Below, in pieces: positions 13,859 to 26,860 of a DNA stretch of 64,000 bases. The stretch covers positions 496,001 through 560,000 of the forward strand of contig CM067083.1 of the NCBI GenBank assembly GCA_034008185.1. Reading direction: 5' to 3'. Position 1 is the first letter of the stretch. Every line of letters starts with the position of its first letter. Made by a program: the position numbers and the translations under genes. The stretch is from Gorsachius magnificus. Its lineage: Eukaryota > Chordata > Aves > Pelecaniformes > Ardeidae. Below the pieces are notes generated by a model. That model had not been told where the DNA came from. It worked only from the letters and a program-made list of their open reading frames with translations, and made no database searches.

Positions 13859-16800
13859 ACTCTGTTCCTTTAAAGCAGCAGCCAAGAGGAGAGCACAGGT
13901 GATCACAACTCTTCGGGTGCGCTTCTTCAGCGGGCACACGCCTAGAAGGTGGCACAGCAGCTTCCGAGGATCGCGGCCACACGTCCAGATGGACATGGAC
14001 AAGGACCTGCCTGCTGAGGAACGCGAGGGAAAGGGAAAGCGAGCGGAGGGCAAGACGCTTCTCCTCTCATTCCTTCGTCAGGACGCTCTCTTTGCTGGTA
14101 AAATCTCACCCAAGACTGCCTGTACGTTTTTGCTCTGCTGACACGGTCAACTGTTGAGTCCAAATGCTTGCAGAGAGCAGGAAAGGGGTGGCACAGAAAC
14201 GCCATCCCAGAGCCTTCTCCACGTAAACAGAACTGCACGCTCCTAGCTATCGGCTTGTAAAGCAGCGGCATGATTTTATAAACAAGCCTGATTAAATGCA
14301 CATGCTGAATGAATTTGTTCCTAAAAAAAGCCTAATTCATTTGGTTATAACTCAATCCCAGCCCGTGGAATGACATCTCGGAGGAACTTAAATAAGATCA
14401 CGGTCTTTGACGTGCAGGACGTCGCCAATGGAGAAAGCGGAGGCACCGAAGCTGAGCCTCATGCACCCGATACTCACACAAACGGGCACATCCCCAAACA
14501 AAGCACGTGCACTTCCCAAAAGCTTGAGAAAACCAAATTTTTCTGGCAGATGTGCCAGCAACCTGCAAGTTAAACTACTTCAGTTACAAACAGGGGCAGC
14601 GTGGGGCCAGCGGTGAGAGGATGAGTTAGCATGTGGAAATATTGGAAAAGGAATTAAAAATAACTGGCTTGGAAAGGTCTCCTTTGGGGCAACGCAGACA
14701 CTCGACACTTATGTTAGAACTGGTCCAGAAGACGACAGTGGCATGAGGAAAAGCCACGACAACAGATTAACAGGGCCGAGAACTGTCACGACAGCGAGAA
14801 GTTTGCCCGTGCCTTACCTCAGACACCCGCGATGCTACAGAACAGCACGCTGAAGGTACGACAGAGACCAGGGGCTCTTCATCCTCATTTCGCAAAGAAC
14901 GCCTTAAATCCCAAGGGCAGGCAATACGGTTTGCGTTTCTAAACGTGGCGGGTTCAGCCCCGTGCCCCAGGCTTTCATTTCACTTCGTATTTTGCTTCTC
15001 CAGGGCACAGCCGCACTCAAAGCGCCGGCCGAAACGCATACGGGGGGAGGCAGGAATGACTGGCCTGGACAGACGGCCTGCCTCAGGATGCCGAAAAGGG
15101 GTTTGAGGGAGTTGAGCAGTAGGACTTAATTCTCATCCCGAATATCTAAGGTCAACACAGATCAACCCAAACTAGGTAAAGCACAACCACAGCACTACGA
15201 TACCGTGCCATATATAAAACCCAGCAACAGCTCACGAACGCACCAACGCCCCAGGAGAAAGCGTCCTCCTCCTCCCTCACTAGTGTCCCCAGCTCCAGGG
15301 GCGGTCGTGATCGCAACCCCACGTTCACGTTCAGCACAGCTATTTTTGACTGCACCTTCTTAACACACACACCTCTTCCACGACGGTTTTTCTTAAACAC
15401 CCTGACGCTCTTGAAATATCGCCGCTCCTGTCTGACCGGGGAACAAACATTCACTTTTATTATTAAAAAGCGCAACTATTTATTTGTTCTGCATAAATCG
15501 CTGACTCAGCATGTTACTGCAGAGCCGAAACACTGAGGGGTAAAGCGGCAGAAACGCTCATTGAGGAACTTCTGCCCCGCTGTTTTCTTGCAATTCTGGA
15601 CGGTTATCGCGATAGCCTCCATGAGAACTCCAGCAGCACTGCTGGATTCCACTCCATCCTAAAATTCTCATTATACTGGATACTACAAATAAACCCCAAA
15701 CAACCCAACAAAGCTGTCTCCGTCCTGATGCTTTGAAAGTAACAAAAAGACAAAATACAAGGGGAGGAAAACGTGCGCCTGCACCCATGATATCACCAGT
15801 GTTCTTCCATAAGTGCTAAAGTGAAAAATGGAACCTTTCGTTCCCCGGCCTCTGTACGTTCTCCAGTGACACCCGGGAAGGTCAGACATGGCTGGTTTGG
15901 GCGTTACAGCGAACCCTGAGGTCCAGGTGAGCCTTCTGGCTGTGAACGCCAGTTTTACAGATACCCTAACTGGCATGGAAAACCGAAGTGAAAAGCAAAA
16001 TCTCGCCGCTTTGCTTCCCGAGATCCCGGTGCTTTGTGTGTTGACTTTTGGGATTCCAAAATGCGTGTTGCTGTGGTATTTAAAAAAACGGAAATGCTGG
16101 CACGCAAATCCTATTCAACAACGTGCGAATACTGAGGGCTTTTACAAGGCAAGGCACACGTTAAAAGTTCATTAATTAAACAGTGCTTGGGAACAGATGG
16201 AACGGCTATCTGGGCTCTAATTACTGTAAGTTGGTACAGAGGTTCGCAGACCTTAATGAGGTTCAATAAAATGAATGATTACACATCAATCACAATTAGA
16301 GAAACCTGTAAGATGAGCTGAATTATCATGGCAACAAGTCATAAAACACGGGAGCACCAACCCAACAGGCTCTGCGGAAGCCCGTAAAGAACACCTTTCT
16401 GAATTAAACCCCTTCTTGTGCATCGGAACAAGCCCATAAAACCCCACGGAGGTTTAACCGCGAGGGGTGCACGGGCCCCCTCTGACAGCCCGAAGGGTCG
16501 ATTCGCCGTAGGAGAGCGCAGGGCACCCCAGCACCTACAGGGTGAGCCCCGGCAAAGCAAACAGGGCAGCGGCCTGGAAAATAGCCAGCGACGGGGGAGA
16601 ACGGGAACGCTGTGCCGCACTTCAAACGCCTTGCTGAAAATAAAGGCACCGATGTTTCTTTTTATCTTCCCTGTGAAAGGGAGATGTCGAACATCAGGTG
16701 CAGGGGCTGTTTGTAACCACTGCAGTTAGAAAATGTGGCTATGTGGAAAACCGCGTAGCTGGGGTTATTCAGGCTGACACGTGCGGGTGTAACTGCTATC

Positions 16801-17393
16801 CCTACAACTCCAGACCTTTAAGGAACATGGAGTTTTATTTAAAAATCAAGGACAGAAAAATAACCCCAGCCGTTCCCATTTCTTACCACTGGAGCCGCCT
16901 GTGGGAAACGGCATTTTCAGAGCCTCGAGCTTCCCAGCTGCCATAGAGGCCAGCGGTGGGGAGAGGAAGGTGTAAGATGGAGACAGAAATTAATAGTAAG
17001 GGGGGGGAGATCACTTATGATCCATGAAGTCTCTGAACATCAGCTTCCGCGCTTGCTCCCCAAGGTAACAGCTCTGTACTTCTGTCATCTTCTCCGTCCT
17101 GCTATGCTTCTGCCACCAGAACGGTGTCAGTCTGGCAGACACAGCCCTAAAACCCCCACGTGCAATCCGCTGGAGCCCCAGCTAGGGCACAGCGAAGGTA
17201 CGTCTGTCGGGAACCGGGGAAAGGGAAAGGCATGCTAGCTTGAGGTTATTTTCTAAACTGTAACGACTTCACCTCCGTGATGCCGCGGTTCTGGTATCAA
17301 GGCTCTGCAGTAACGAAAAGCTGAGCTAACCCCAAGTCTGTCTGTCTGTCACAGTGACAGCACTGGGACATCGAAGGGGAACGACTGCTGCCT

Positions 17394-17566
17394 GAACAGC
17401 ACCGCTCTGCCCGGCTGAGGGGCTGAGGGGGGCAGAACACCCCTTTATTTAGGGAACAGCACCGCTCTGCCCGGCTGAGGGGGGCAGGAGAACACCCCTT
17501 TATTTAGGGAACAGCACCGCTCTGCCCGGCTGAGGGGGGCAGGAGAACGCCCCCTTTGCTTAGGAA
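17394..17566. repeat. Minisatellite, three copies of a 55-60 bp GC-rich unit
   Basis: The unit begins GAACAGCACCGCTCTGCCC and ends near TTTATTTAGG. Copies start at 17394, 17454 and 17509. The first has an extra GGCTGAGG, and the third ends in a diverged GCTTAGGAAAG. High similarity between copies indicates recent duplication. Confidence 0.9.
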
Positions 17567-18474
17567 AGCCAAGCAACTGCAGACTGGCAGGGTTTGTAAG
17601 ATCACCCACAGTTACACAGGTGAAAAGGAATGAGATGGACGATCCTGAAGAGGTACAATAAATCTGGCTGTTCAGCACGCGGTACAGGCTCTCAGAAAAC
17701 AGCAGCCCCGGCCAATGCAGAGGAACTATCAGAAACCAGCAAATGAACTGAGATTTTTCTTCTTTAACAGCAAATGCTGCACGCGTACTAGACTGTTACT
17801 TAGCATTAGAGTTAGGAAATCATTAAAAGCCATCTGCTCCTGTTGATACCCTAGAACCCTGACAGTTAACCTTACTGTGAAATACCCACAAAGTACAATA
17901 CTGAGGAAAGAAAAAACACACATTAAATGTGCCAGCCAGTAAACCCACTATGAAAAAGTGGCTTCCTCCCATTCCTCTCTCTTGCTGTCTCCACACCAAC
18001 GTCCCCAACCTAATAAAAACGACCCCAGTAACAGGAGGGCTTTAAAAGTTTCTCAAGTGCGTGTAGAGGAAAAGCCTCTCCTCTTTCAAGACTGATGTTA
18101 CGGTTATGGTGCTACCCATCAAAGCAGCTTTTGTACAATAGGCACAAAAATCGGGCGCCTCATCCTCTTCATACCAGACACACAGAGCCAGGCGGGTTGG
18201 AGGGACGTCGGGAGGCGACCCAGTCTCGCCTCCTCGAAGCATGGGCACCCTTGTGTCCAGAAGCTCATTTCTACTGAAAAACAAGGCAATTAAGAAAATT
18301 CAGAGCTAAACCTAAAACCGTTTTCCCTTTTTAGAAAATGATTTCTTAACTTTTGAATGAAGCACGAATGGTTCATGAAAAACACACACTGAGGTCAGGT
18401 TTTCTTTAAAAGAGAAAAAGAAGAAGAGTTTGAAGAAGGATGCAAGCCTCTCCTGGCGACCACACCTTTGTATT

Positions 18475-18720
18475 AACGCCAGGCCCGGCTCGCTGGGGGC
18501 GCGCACACGCCAACGCCAACGCCGACGCCAAGGCCCACGCGCGCCTCTAGCTGCTCCTCTGCGTCCTTTGCGCCGCCTCACCACCCACGGAGAGGCGAGC
18601 GTGCGGCTTCAGGGACGCGGGAGCTGCCTTGCTGGATTGCAACCACAGTCCCCGAGGTCGGCACCCGGGCTTCGGCCGTGGCGGGGACGCATTGGGAACC
18701 CCACAGGCAGGTCGGTGTGG
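18475..18720. promoter_or_regulatory. CpG-rich block with short CGCCAA repeats
   Basis: It contains the series CGCCAACGCCAACGCCGACG and further CpG-dense sequence. No gene is recognised in or beside it. Confidence 0.4.
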
Positions 18721-19909
18721 AGTCACCGGCCCCACAAAAGCCCCCAAACTATCCCCTAGTAAAGACTTTCTGAAGCCAGGACTTCTTAAAAACATTCCCC
18801 GCAGGAGCAGTAACCTGGATGAAGCAGTGCCCGCGGGGGCTCCCCGTAACAAGTCGCTCACAGGGAGCCCCAACGGCCGAGCCCGGGCCACCTTCATCTT
18901 TCACCGCAGGTCCCTTTGTTCCTTTGTTGCGATGGAGGGAGCGGGGAGCTTCCTGCCGCGCCGCCCGCTCCGTCCCTACTGCTCGCACTTCCCGAATGCT
19001 TTTTGTCTCGTAACAACAGTAAGCGAGCCTCGGCTTTTCACTCTCCCGTCTAACGAGCCTTTTCATGACCTATATAATTCCACACGCACGCAGAGTACCC
19101 GCGTGCCGTGCAACCGGGACGCCCTTCAGTTTTCGCCCAGTTTTTCAGTTTAATTTGATGATTGCACTGTAAAAATTGCGACGCATCCTTTTAATCTGAA
19201 TTACTCGGGGTAATTTCACTTGATTTTATTAAAACGTAGAAACGATCGCCGTACGTTCTGCACAAAGGAATTAGACTGGAAGGTTAAGAACCGGCATCAG
19301 CGATACCAGCAGCTCCCTCTAGTTGGAAAGCGTATTATTCCTGCTCTCCCCGAAGAGCTAGTACATAGGAGAGAGCCAGATACTGCAAGCTTCTTATGAC
19401 AAGCGGCTCGGTAACCCGCGCTGCACTCAACGACCGTTGTAGATCTACTCGCTGCGTTGCTTCGATTCCCTCTTAAATGAAAATAACTTTTTGTTATCTC
19501 TGCCGACTTCTGACTATTTTTGTAACACAAAACTACCAAAAAATTAAAAGTTTTCCCAACGTTTCACCATTAATCTACTTTGGAACAACAAAAAAATAAA
19601 ATTACCCTGTGAGAGAACAGCGATTTGAAAACTGGGCTTTACTGAGATTTAAAAGAAGCGTTAGAACTTGCATATGCTTTAAATAAATACAGGGTTTCAT
19701 ATATTGATCCAGCAGCCACCTCCTTACATTTCCAAGGCTTTGAAACTAAAGAAGAGGCTTTTTAGCCTGAGGGGTTAAAAGTGTGGGTGTGGAAGTGGGC
19801 TTTTGTTAGAAAAATTAGCAATGCTATGAGTCATTGTGCATTAGCGGCAGAATAGTTTTGCATCTTGTATGAATCCAGACACCATATGCCATGCGAGGGC
19901 CTGCTACTT

Positions 19910-20395
19910 TATGCGGTGCCGCTGCTGACGGGCGGCCACGTGGGCATCCCCAGCGGAAAGGCTGTCTGCGCGCGGCGGCGAGCGCAGGAACCCGGTGATC
20001 CGAACACGCTGGACATTGTCGCGAGCAGCAGGAACAGCTGGTAAGCTAGCAGAGCTCGCGGAGCTAGCAAAGCCAGCGCGCCGCAGCGGCGGCGGCGAGC
20101 CAGCATGCTAATGAGGCGGCGAGCGCGCACAAAGCCCGCCGCAGAGGGGATCGGCCCCAGCGCTGACGGCTCCCGCGCGGCCCAGGTTTCGGAGATCTTG
20201 GCCCGCTCCTCGGAACGGCGGTGCCGCTGCTCTCCCCGGGGCCGGGCGCCTCGCTCTGCTCCAGCGGGGACATCAGCTCTGCCCCTGCCAGCAAGGCAGC
20301 GCGCGGGCCAAGACGGCGACCCTCGGGCAGGCGAAACCCACGCCGAAGCCAACGCGCGCTCTGGCCGTGTGAGGATCGCACGGCCTGAATTAAAG
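19910..20395. promoter_or_regulatory. CpG-island-like block, strongest in the window
   Basis: About 480 bp of GC-rich DNA with dense CpG (CGGCGGCGAGC, GCGCGCGGCGGCGAG, GCGCCGCAGCGGCGG), flanked by AT-rich sequence on both sides. Such islands often mark promoters or enhancers. Open frames across it on both strands (up to 163 codons) show no recognisable domain and look like GC-driven chance frames. Confidence 0.6.
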
Positions 20396-22434
20396 TCCAT
20401 TCAGATAAAACTCTGCTTCCCCCCCCTTCCCCCCCGCCACTTGTGACAAAAGCCAAACAAAAATAACCCTAGGAAATCCAAAGTGCAAGTGAGCATTCGC
20501 AAGCAAGTTTCCAAAAGATCAACAGAGGTTTTAGCTACGCAATCCCTTCAAAGTTAATAGGGGCGGAACAGCAAAATCATCAAAAGCTACTCTGAAAGCA
20601 CAGAGAACACAACCCCCTTTCATTTGTCTGGTGTATAAGTGGAAAAAACCCTCCATAACCCACCAAAAACCCCTAAGGTTCAATGAAGTACTTGGTGTAA
20701 CCTGAATATATCGATTTTGCTCCCGTCAGGCTTTAAGGAGAGCCTCTCGTCAGACACGGGCTGCAGGCTCTTTGCCTCACAGGCAGCAAACACAACCCAC
20801 CGAGAGGTGTGCGGGCCTCCGTGTGTCTTCCCTGGAGAGCAGGGGCTCTCGCCTTCCTGCGGAAGGCACGCTTACGAGCCCGCTGTAAACAAAAAGCCCG
20901 TTCCCCGCTGACTGGATGCTCGCTACTGCAAGCGGAATTGAAGGCTTCCACCACGGACCTCCCGGATGCCCTCTGGGTAGGGCCCGACTACGCCAACAAA
21001 ACTGCACTTTTAATGAACTTGCTTTATTCTTACGGAGAGCAACAGAACCGCGGGCATCGCCGTCAGCCTGACCAAACCGTAGGTATTTCAGGAGCAATGC
21101 CACCAAAGCCGGCGGACTGCAGGCGAGTGAGAGATGAGCGGCCAGGTAACCTAGAAACGTGGCCACTGTCAGGCAGCTGTGGGCACCCTGGTAGGCACCC
21201 CATGGACCGGCTACCGGCCAGGCGGTACAAACCCCAGAGTCCCTGCATCTCCCTCTTCAGCCCTTGCTCATGGTGCTCTCTGCAGACTGGCAGACAAAGC
21301 TGCTGCATTTTGCTGGTGCGTATACGGAGAACTAAATCGTGCTTTTCCAGATTTAAACTGGACAAACATTACTGCCAGCACCCTTAACCAGCGCTACACG
21401 AACCCTTGTGTACAGCTCAGGCTGGACTCAGCGCTAGGACACAAGTGTAAAGCAGCACTTCCAATAAAAACCCCGGTTTCCTGCAAAATTATTCATGAAC
21501 AAATACAATATCGCTGATGAAGAAAAGCAATAAAACCCCCAAGCGTTTCAAAGCGGCAGCTTCTCCACGGCAGCGGGGAGTTAGGGTTCAAATTCCTGAC
21601 TCCCAGTCCTGATCTGCTGCTATTCCCAAGGCTGATTCTGTACCACACTGTTGTCAGGAAGATCGTGACTTTCCAGCCTTTGGCAGGGCCTAAAGAGGTA
21701 TGGCCGTGTATTTTAGGAAGCTCGTTTTCAATCAGTGCATCTGTACATCATTTAACAAATCCAAAGCTGAGTTTGAGGTGGGTTTTTTTCCCCCTATTTC
21801 TGATCTATATCACACCGTGAATTCTCTTTTCATTTAAAAGCAACGTTACACCATGTCACTTAACCACAGGTTCATTTTGGGAACTACCCATTAAATCCCT
21901 TAGCAAACAGAAGCCTGTTGGGGTTGATTTACTGAAGAGTACGGTGGCTGCTCAGAGATCATCATCAGTGCCCGTTAAAACTCTGCTGCAGAATCAGCTT
22001 GGGACTTTCTCCACAACCCTCGGTGATCTTTACAGCTTCCAGCCGTGGAGAAGAATAACCATGCCCCATGTCTCAGCAGAAAAATAAATTCTGTCGTGAG
22101 CACGGAGAAGCTCACCAGCCGCTCACAGCCATGCAGGCACACGCCGCGAGCCTGACAGGGGGCTGTGAGCAGGGACAGGTACGTACAGACACGCGGGCAA
22201 AAATACCGGCAGGTAAAACCACCGTGGCTGCACATCATTCGGCAGCACGCAAAGTTCAAATCCGCAGAAGCGTTACACACTCTTTAGATATGCACAAGCG
22301 GGATGCAGTAGATTTCTCTGCAAGTCTATGAAGAGCACTATGAATAAGAGCTGAAGAGCCGCCTCCACAATCCCATGTAATGCCACCTAAAAGCTTTGCC
22401 TCGCATGACTTATTACAGGCTGGAGCAGATTAGA

Positions 22435-22760
22435 GGCATCGATCGCTGCCTGCAGAAGGTTCTCGCTGCGAGGAGGGAAGGCGGCCGCAGAGGCAGACAG
22501 CCCGGCCATCGATCCGCTCCAGCGGGGAGCGGTGCTGCAGAATGAGGGCCAGCGCTGCTTCACGCCGCCCCGCGCAGCCACCGCCGCGTTCATCAGCATC
22601 CCTCGGAGCCTGCTGCGGCGGGACCAAACGCTCCTGTCCGGACCTCCAGCCCTCGCGCCGGGGCGGGTTACAGCAGCCGCCAGGGACGCCAGGGACGCCA
22701 GGTTAAACCTGTGCTCTCCGCAGACAAAGCGGCCGAGGGGCGGCCACAGACAGGCGCTCC
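22435..22760. promoter_or_regulatory. CpG-rich block
   Basis: GC-rich with many CpG (GAGGCAGACAGCCCGGCC, GCCCCGCGCAGCCACCGCC) and a small GCCAGGGAC triplication at 22679-22702. No recognisable coding sequence. Confidence 0.4.
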
Positions 22761-25700
22761 AGCGAGCCAGAACCGATCACTTCGGCAGAAAACTGTCAGA
22801 TGCCGTGTCACATAAATTGTCACAGCTCCCTTGACACATGCTTTAGAATTTCATAGTCATTTCTAACAGCATCTCTATAGCTTGAGGGCATAAATTCTTT
22901 GGATGAAATAAAGGGAACAAATTGTGAACCCTTCCCTAAAAAGAGTAACAGGCCTTCTATTTTATTGGCACAGTGCGATCAAACGCCCCTTTATAAGCAG
23001 AGTTCTAAATGCACGCTCACCAACGCACATTTTGGAAGGTATGCAGAATGTGTGCTCGGACATCTGACACTACGTGCGCCTACGGAATACGCGAGAGCCA
23101 TTCTCACAATTAAGTCCATCATAGCAAATATCTTCCTTGTTCAGTCTCCGATACAGCAGGTAAGCAGATCAGTCACTCTACATTACGTTAACCAGAAATT
23201 GGCTTAAACCAACAAAAGGAATTAATTCAGAATTCAGAGTTGATGTTCTTTGCTTAATCTTCTTGATTCCAGACATGACATACTAATATACAGTAGATGT
23301 GTCAATATCTGGATGCAATGCAATGAATTAGACGTTATGGATATCTTTTTTGTTATGTATTTAGACAACCTTTTGATTTTATCCTAAGGAACTACTTGCT
23401 TGGTATAGTTAAGCAGGCGTACCATATCCATGACAGGGGACAAAACTGTGGGAGTTATTCCTGTACCGAATCGCGTTCTCCAAAGTTAAGGGCTGGGTTT
23501 CCTTCTGGCCCACAAACGGGGCTGCAGATCGTCAGCAGGGAAATGGTGACATCCAGTGCTCAGATATTATGTGAAGCGTAGGCACCCTCACCGTCCTCTT
23601 TTTTGTTTGTTCCACGCACAGACCGCCTCAGCGTCCGATGCTGCAACGCAATGCATCTCTGCAGAGCGCTGTGAACATCCACGGCAAACCCAAGAAGAGT
23701 TTACAACTCTCTTACCTTCAGGTTCTCCTCTTCGAATGAACAACAAACACCACAAACAGCTTTGGAAACAACGCCACAACCTGCCACCGTGGTCATTTTT
23801 TGCTTCTTACCAGACTAAGAATATTTAGGTCAGCCCTTATATAATTCTATTTCCACGGATGAAAAAGGCAGAAGCAGCACAGCTTATGTTGGAGCTTTGT
23901 TAGGGTTACATCTCCAAGAACACTGGCACAGCTACCCGAAACAGACAGTTTTGATGGCAAAACCAGCGGCTGCATGCCTACCCCTTCAGGTATTTCTTCT
24001 TCCCCTGTAGAGTAATGCGGCACTGTACTCTAGTCAAGATGCTACGGAAGAGTATGGAAAACATGCAGGAATCCACAGGCAGAGTAAGAACACCCACTTC
24101 TTTCCATAGGACCAAACAGATTTATCCTAAAAGTGAGACTGCATAAAAAGCTGATTCTGTAATAAACATGTTAATTCTTAGTAAACCCCAACAGGAACTG
24201 ACTCCCTGTTTGCTCACTCACAGGAAGATACACGCAGCTTAAACTGCTAAGGGAGTAACACCAAGACTACAAGGAATCCACAAAGAGCTCCGGGGAGAAG
24301 CCGGCTGGAGCTTGCACGCAGGGACACTGCGCACCCTCCAGCGGGCTGCTTACGAAAGCTGGCAGGCATTAAGGCAACGTTTCAGACATGGCAGAATCTC
24401 TCCAACTTCTCTTCAAATTCAGTTCGTGAGACCAGGTAGGACTGGAAGCACAGCGGTTATTTGCAGTGGTGGAGAAGAAAAAAGAAGTGGTAAGATACTA
24501 CAAATAACAGAAATCGTCGATTCACCAAAGCTTCATCGCTGCGGCCGTCTTTCAAACCCTGAGCAGCTTTGATTTCCAGTTAGGAAGCGGGTGAAAAGGC
24601 TCAAAAAGCAACGCTCCACCTAACACTTACACATCTTTCCAAACCAAAGCAGGTCTGCCACAACCTTTCAATAATTTAAAGAGCAGCCGGCCTAATTGCA
24701 AAGATAATTTTGCACTACACTTCTTTTTTTCTCTAAAAAAAGATGATGATAGAAGATGTAAGAATCCAGGCTGTTTTCCCCTATTGTTATTATGAAACAT
24801 GTGAGATGGGAAAGAATAAGCATCCTGGTTGTGAAATTTCATAAGTAAAACCTGAGGCCAACTTACAGATCTCTAAACAAGAACAATTAATTCAAGGAGC
24901 AAGGAAACGCCTCCCTTTTGAAAGACAATCTGGGTTCTGGGTAGTCAAAATTGCACTTCCCTATGCATTCTAAGGGGAGCTCTCTGCTCAGGCATCACTG
25001 CCCCAAACCCCAAAGGCTTTTTGGAGACCAACATTAAATTACAACCAAGCAGACCAACCAAAGCGCCTGACACCTGCAGACATCGTTATATTTTCATATT
25101 TGGAGGTTTACCAGCACTGGAGCTTAAAAACTGCCAGCTTGAGCAGCAGCTATAAGGCAGATCTGTAATAAAGACTTAAATACAAACCCTCTTCCCCCCC
25201 CAGTATTTATCTGTTCAGGTAGGACCAGCTCCCAAAGATGTGCCCCGCTGCAGCTTAGGGCCACTGGGACTCCAGCATGTACCAGTGTTCAAGAACCCCT
25301 TCCAGCACAGGACCCATTTAATGCAAGCTGGAAGAGGGCACAAAGACGCAATTTTCTGTCATCGCCCCCACCGTTACCTGAAATCCCCAGCAGTACTGGA
25401 ACCAGAGCAGACCCGCGCTTAGGGGGTCCTGCTCGACCCGGTTACAATTACCAAAGCACCCAACTACAAACACACGGCTTTTCATCCCTGCTCTCACCTC
25501 CTACAGCATCCCGCTTATAGTCTGGCGCTACGCTTAAACACCGCCAGTGAGCAACCTCTGCTTTAACCAGGCTTAAGAGGAACTTTAGTTCGGATACATC
25601 ATTATTTGTCTGCGAGATGAGTTGTTCCTTCCTGTCCCCAGCACGTAAAAAGGTGGCTTTAATGCTCTCATAAAGTTGCGTAAATATATGCAATTTTATA

Positions 25701-26674
25701 CAACAACTTTAGAAAGTTTAAATATTATTCTTCCTTGTTCTTATATAATTTACGCCACCTTATCATTTATGATTCCCGTCAAATACACAGGCGTATCTGA
25801 AATAGAAATTGTTGCCTGAAAGCGCAGACTGGTCAGGCTGCTGAAACACATTACCTCGCACTCAACAGTTACTTAAGAGCGGCGAGAGCACCAATTAGCA
25901 TGGTCTGCAGCCGCTCGGTCGCAATGCTTCATTGCACCAAGATTGAATGCACTCCTGAAAAAAAAAAAAGGTTATTTTGAACATATACTACTGTATAATC
26001 ACCCATGACCATGTCAACAGTGCAGCGGCTGCAGAGACAACTGAGCTTTAACCGCGCAAAGGAGAAAACTGAGCTACGTGTTAATGACCCTGGGTTTGCT
26101 CCGGTTTAATGCCATCGCACGCCATTTGATGCATACAAAGGACTTGCAGCCAGAATGGCTTTAAACTCAAGTTTAAGTATAGTTCATTATTTTTTAATGA
26201 ATATTTATCTCGCTCTTATGAATTCCTTAAAGCAGAAACAGTTATGTAAACATAAAAAAATAGATTTTAAAAAAATAATCTGATGTGGTCTGCCATAGTT
26301 ACCTTCCTCATTGTCAAAGAAATTTCCAACAGAAAAATGTATTTGGGTACGACAGTGGAATTTGTGTCATCATGACCAAGCGATTACAGCGCACAGCGAG
26401 ATTCTCCCGCGGCTCTGCGGTCCTGGTCCCCATGGAAACCGGACTCGGATATTGTCCTCCACTCGCTGGAGCACCGAGACTTGGGAGCCTTTTGTGCCTG
26501 ATGAGATTTCTTCCACAACCTTCCAGCAACAGACCCTATGCTTCCTCCTGACTCTTTCCTAATTGAGATGCAAATTAATCTCTGTGGCTGATTACACTTC
26601 CCTTACAGCCCCTGACAAGTGCAGCTGTAGCCGGAGTTTACAGACTTTCCAACAAGTGACTTCAGCTGTCAGTG

Positions 26675-26860
26675 CTGGCGAGAGGCAGCCCCGCTCCCCG
26701 GCACGCGACCCCGGGCGGGCACCACGGCCAGGCCCCCTCGTCCCCCTCGCCAGGCCGGGGGCGCCGTGCCCCGTCCCAGCGGGTCTCTCCCACCCCGCCG
26801 CTGCTCCAACACGAGCACCGCGGGCCCAGCGCCTTATCGCCGTTCAACCACTCACACCAG
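26675..26860. promoter_or_regulatory. CpG-rich block
   Basis: A dense CpG segment (CGGCACGCGACCCCGGGCGG) of about 190 bp between AT-rich flanks, roughly 2.3 kb downstream of the last RALGAPA2 exon seen in the sense of that gene. It may be regulatory; function unknown. Confidence 0.4.

Noticed and set aside
18042..18284. Minus-strand YEEDEAPDFCAYC frame, checked as a YEER-type terminal exon.
   Set aside because: Only four residues resemble the expected sequence, and no AG acceptor precedes them.
19909..20456. Open frames of 113 to 163 codons on both strands.
   Set aside because: They overlap in several frames within a CpG island and are Arg/Ala/Pro-rich, typical of GC-rich chance frames.
20540..20600. 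Minus-strand sequence encoding AFDDFAVPP, considered as the FEDFAAQVF core of the missing terminal exon.
   Set aside because: The upstream YEER helix is absent, the following residues do not fit, and a splice acceptor directly precedes it.
20777..21387. 192-codon plus-strand and 129-codon minus-strand frames.
   Set aside because: They overlap each other on opposite strands with no recognisable domain and no splice or promoter support.
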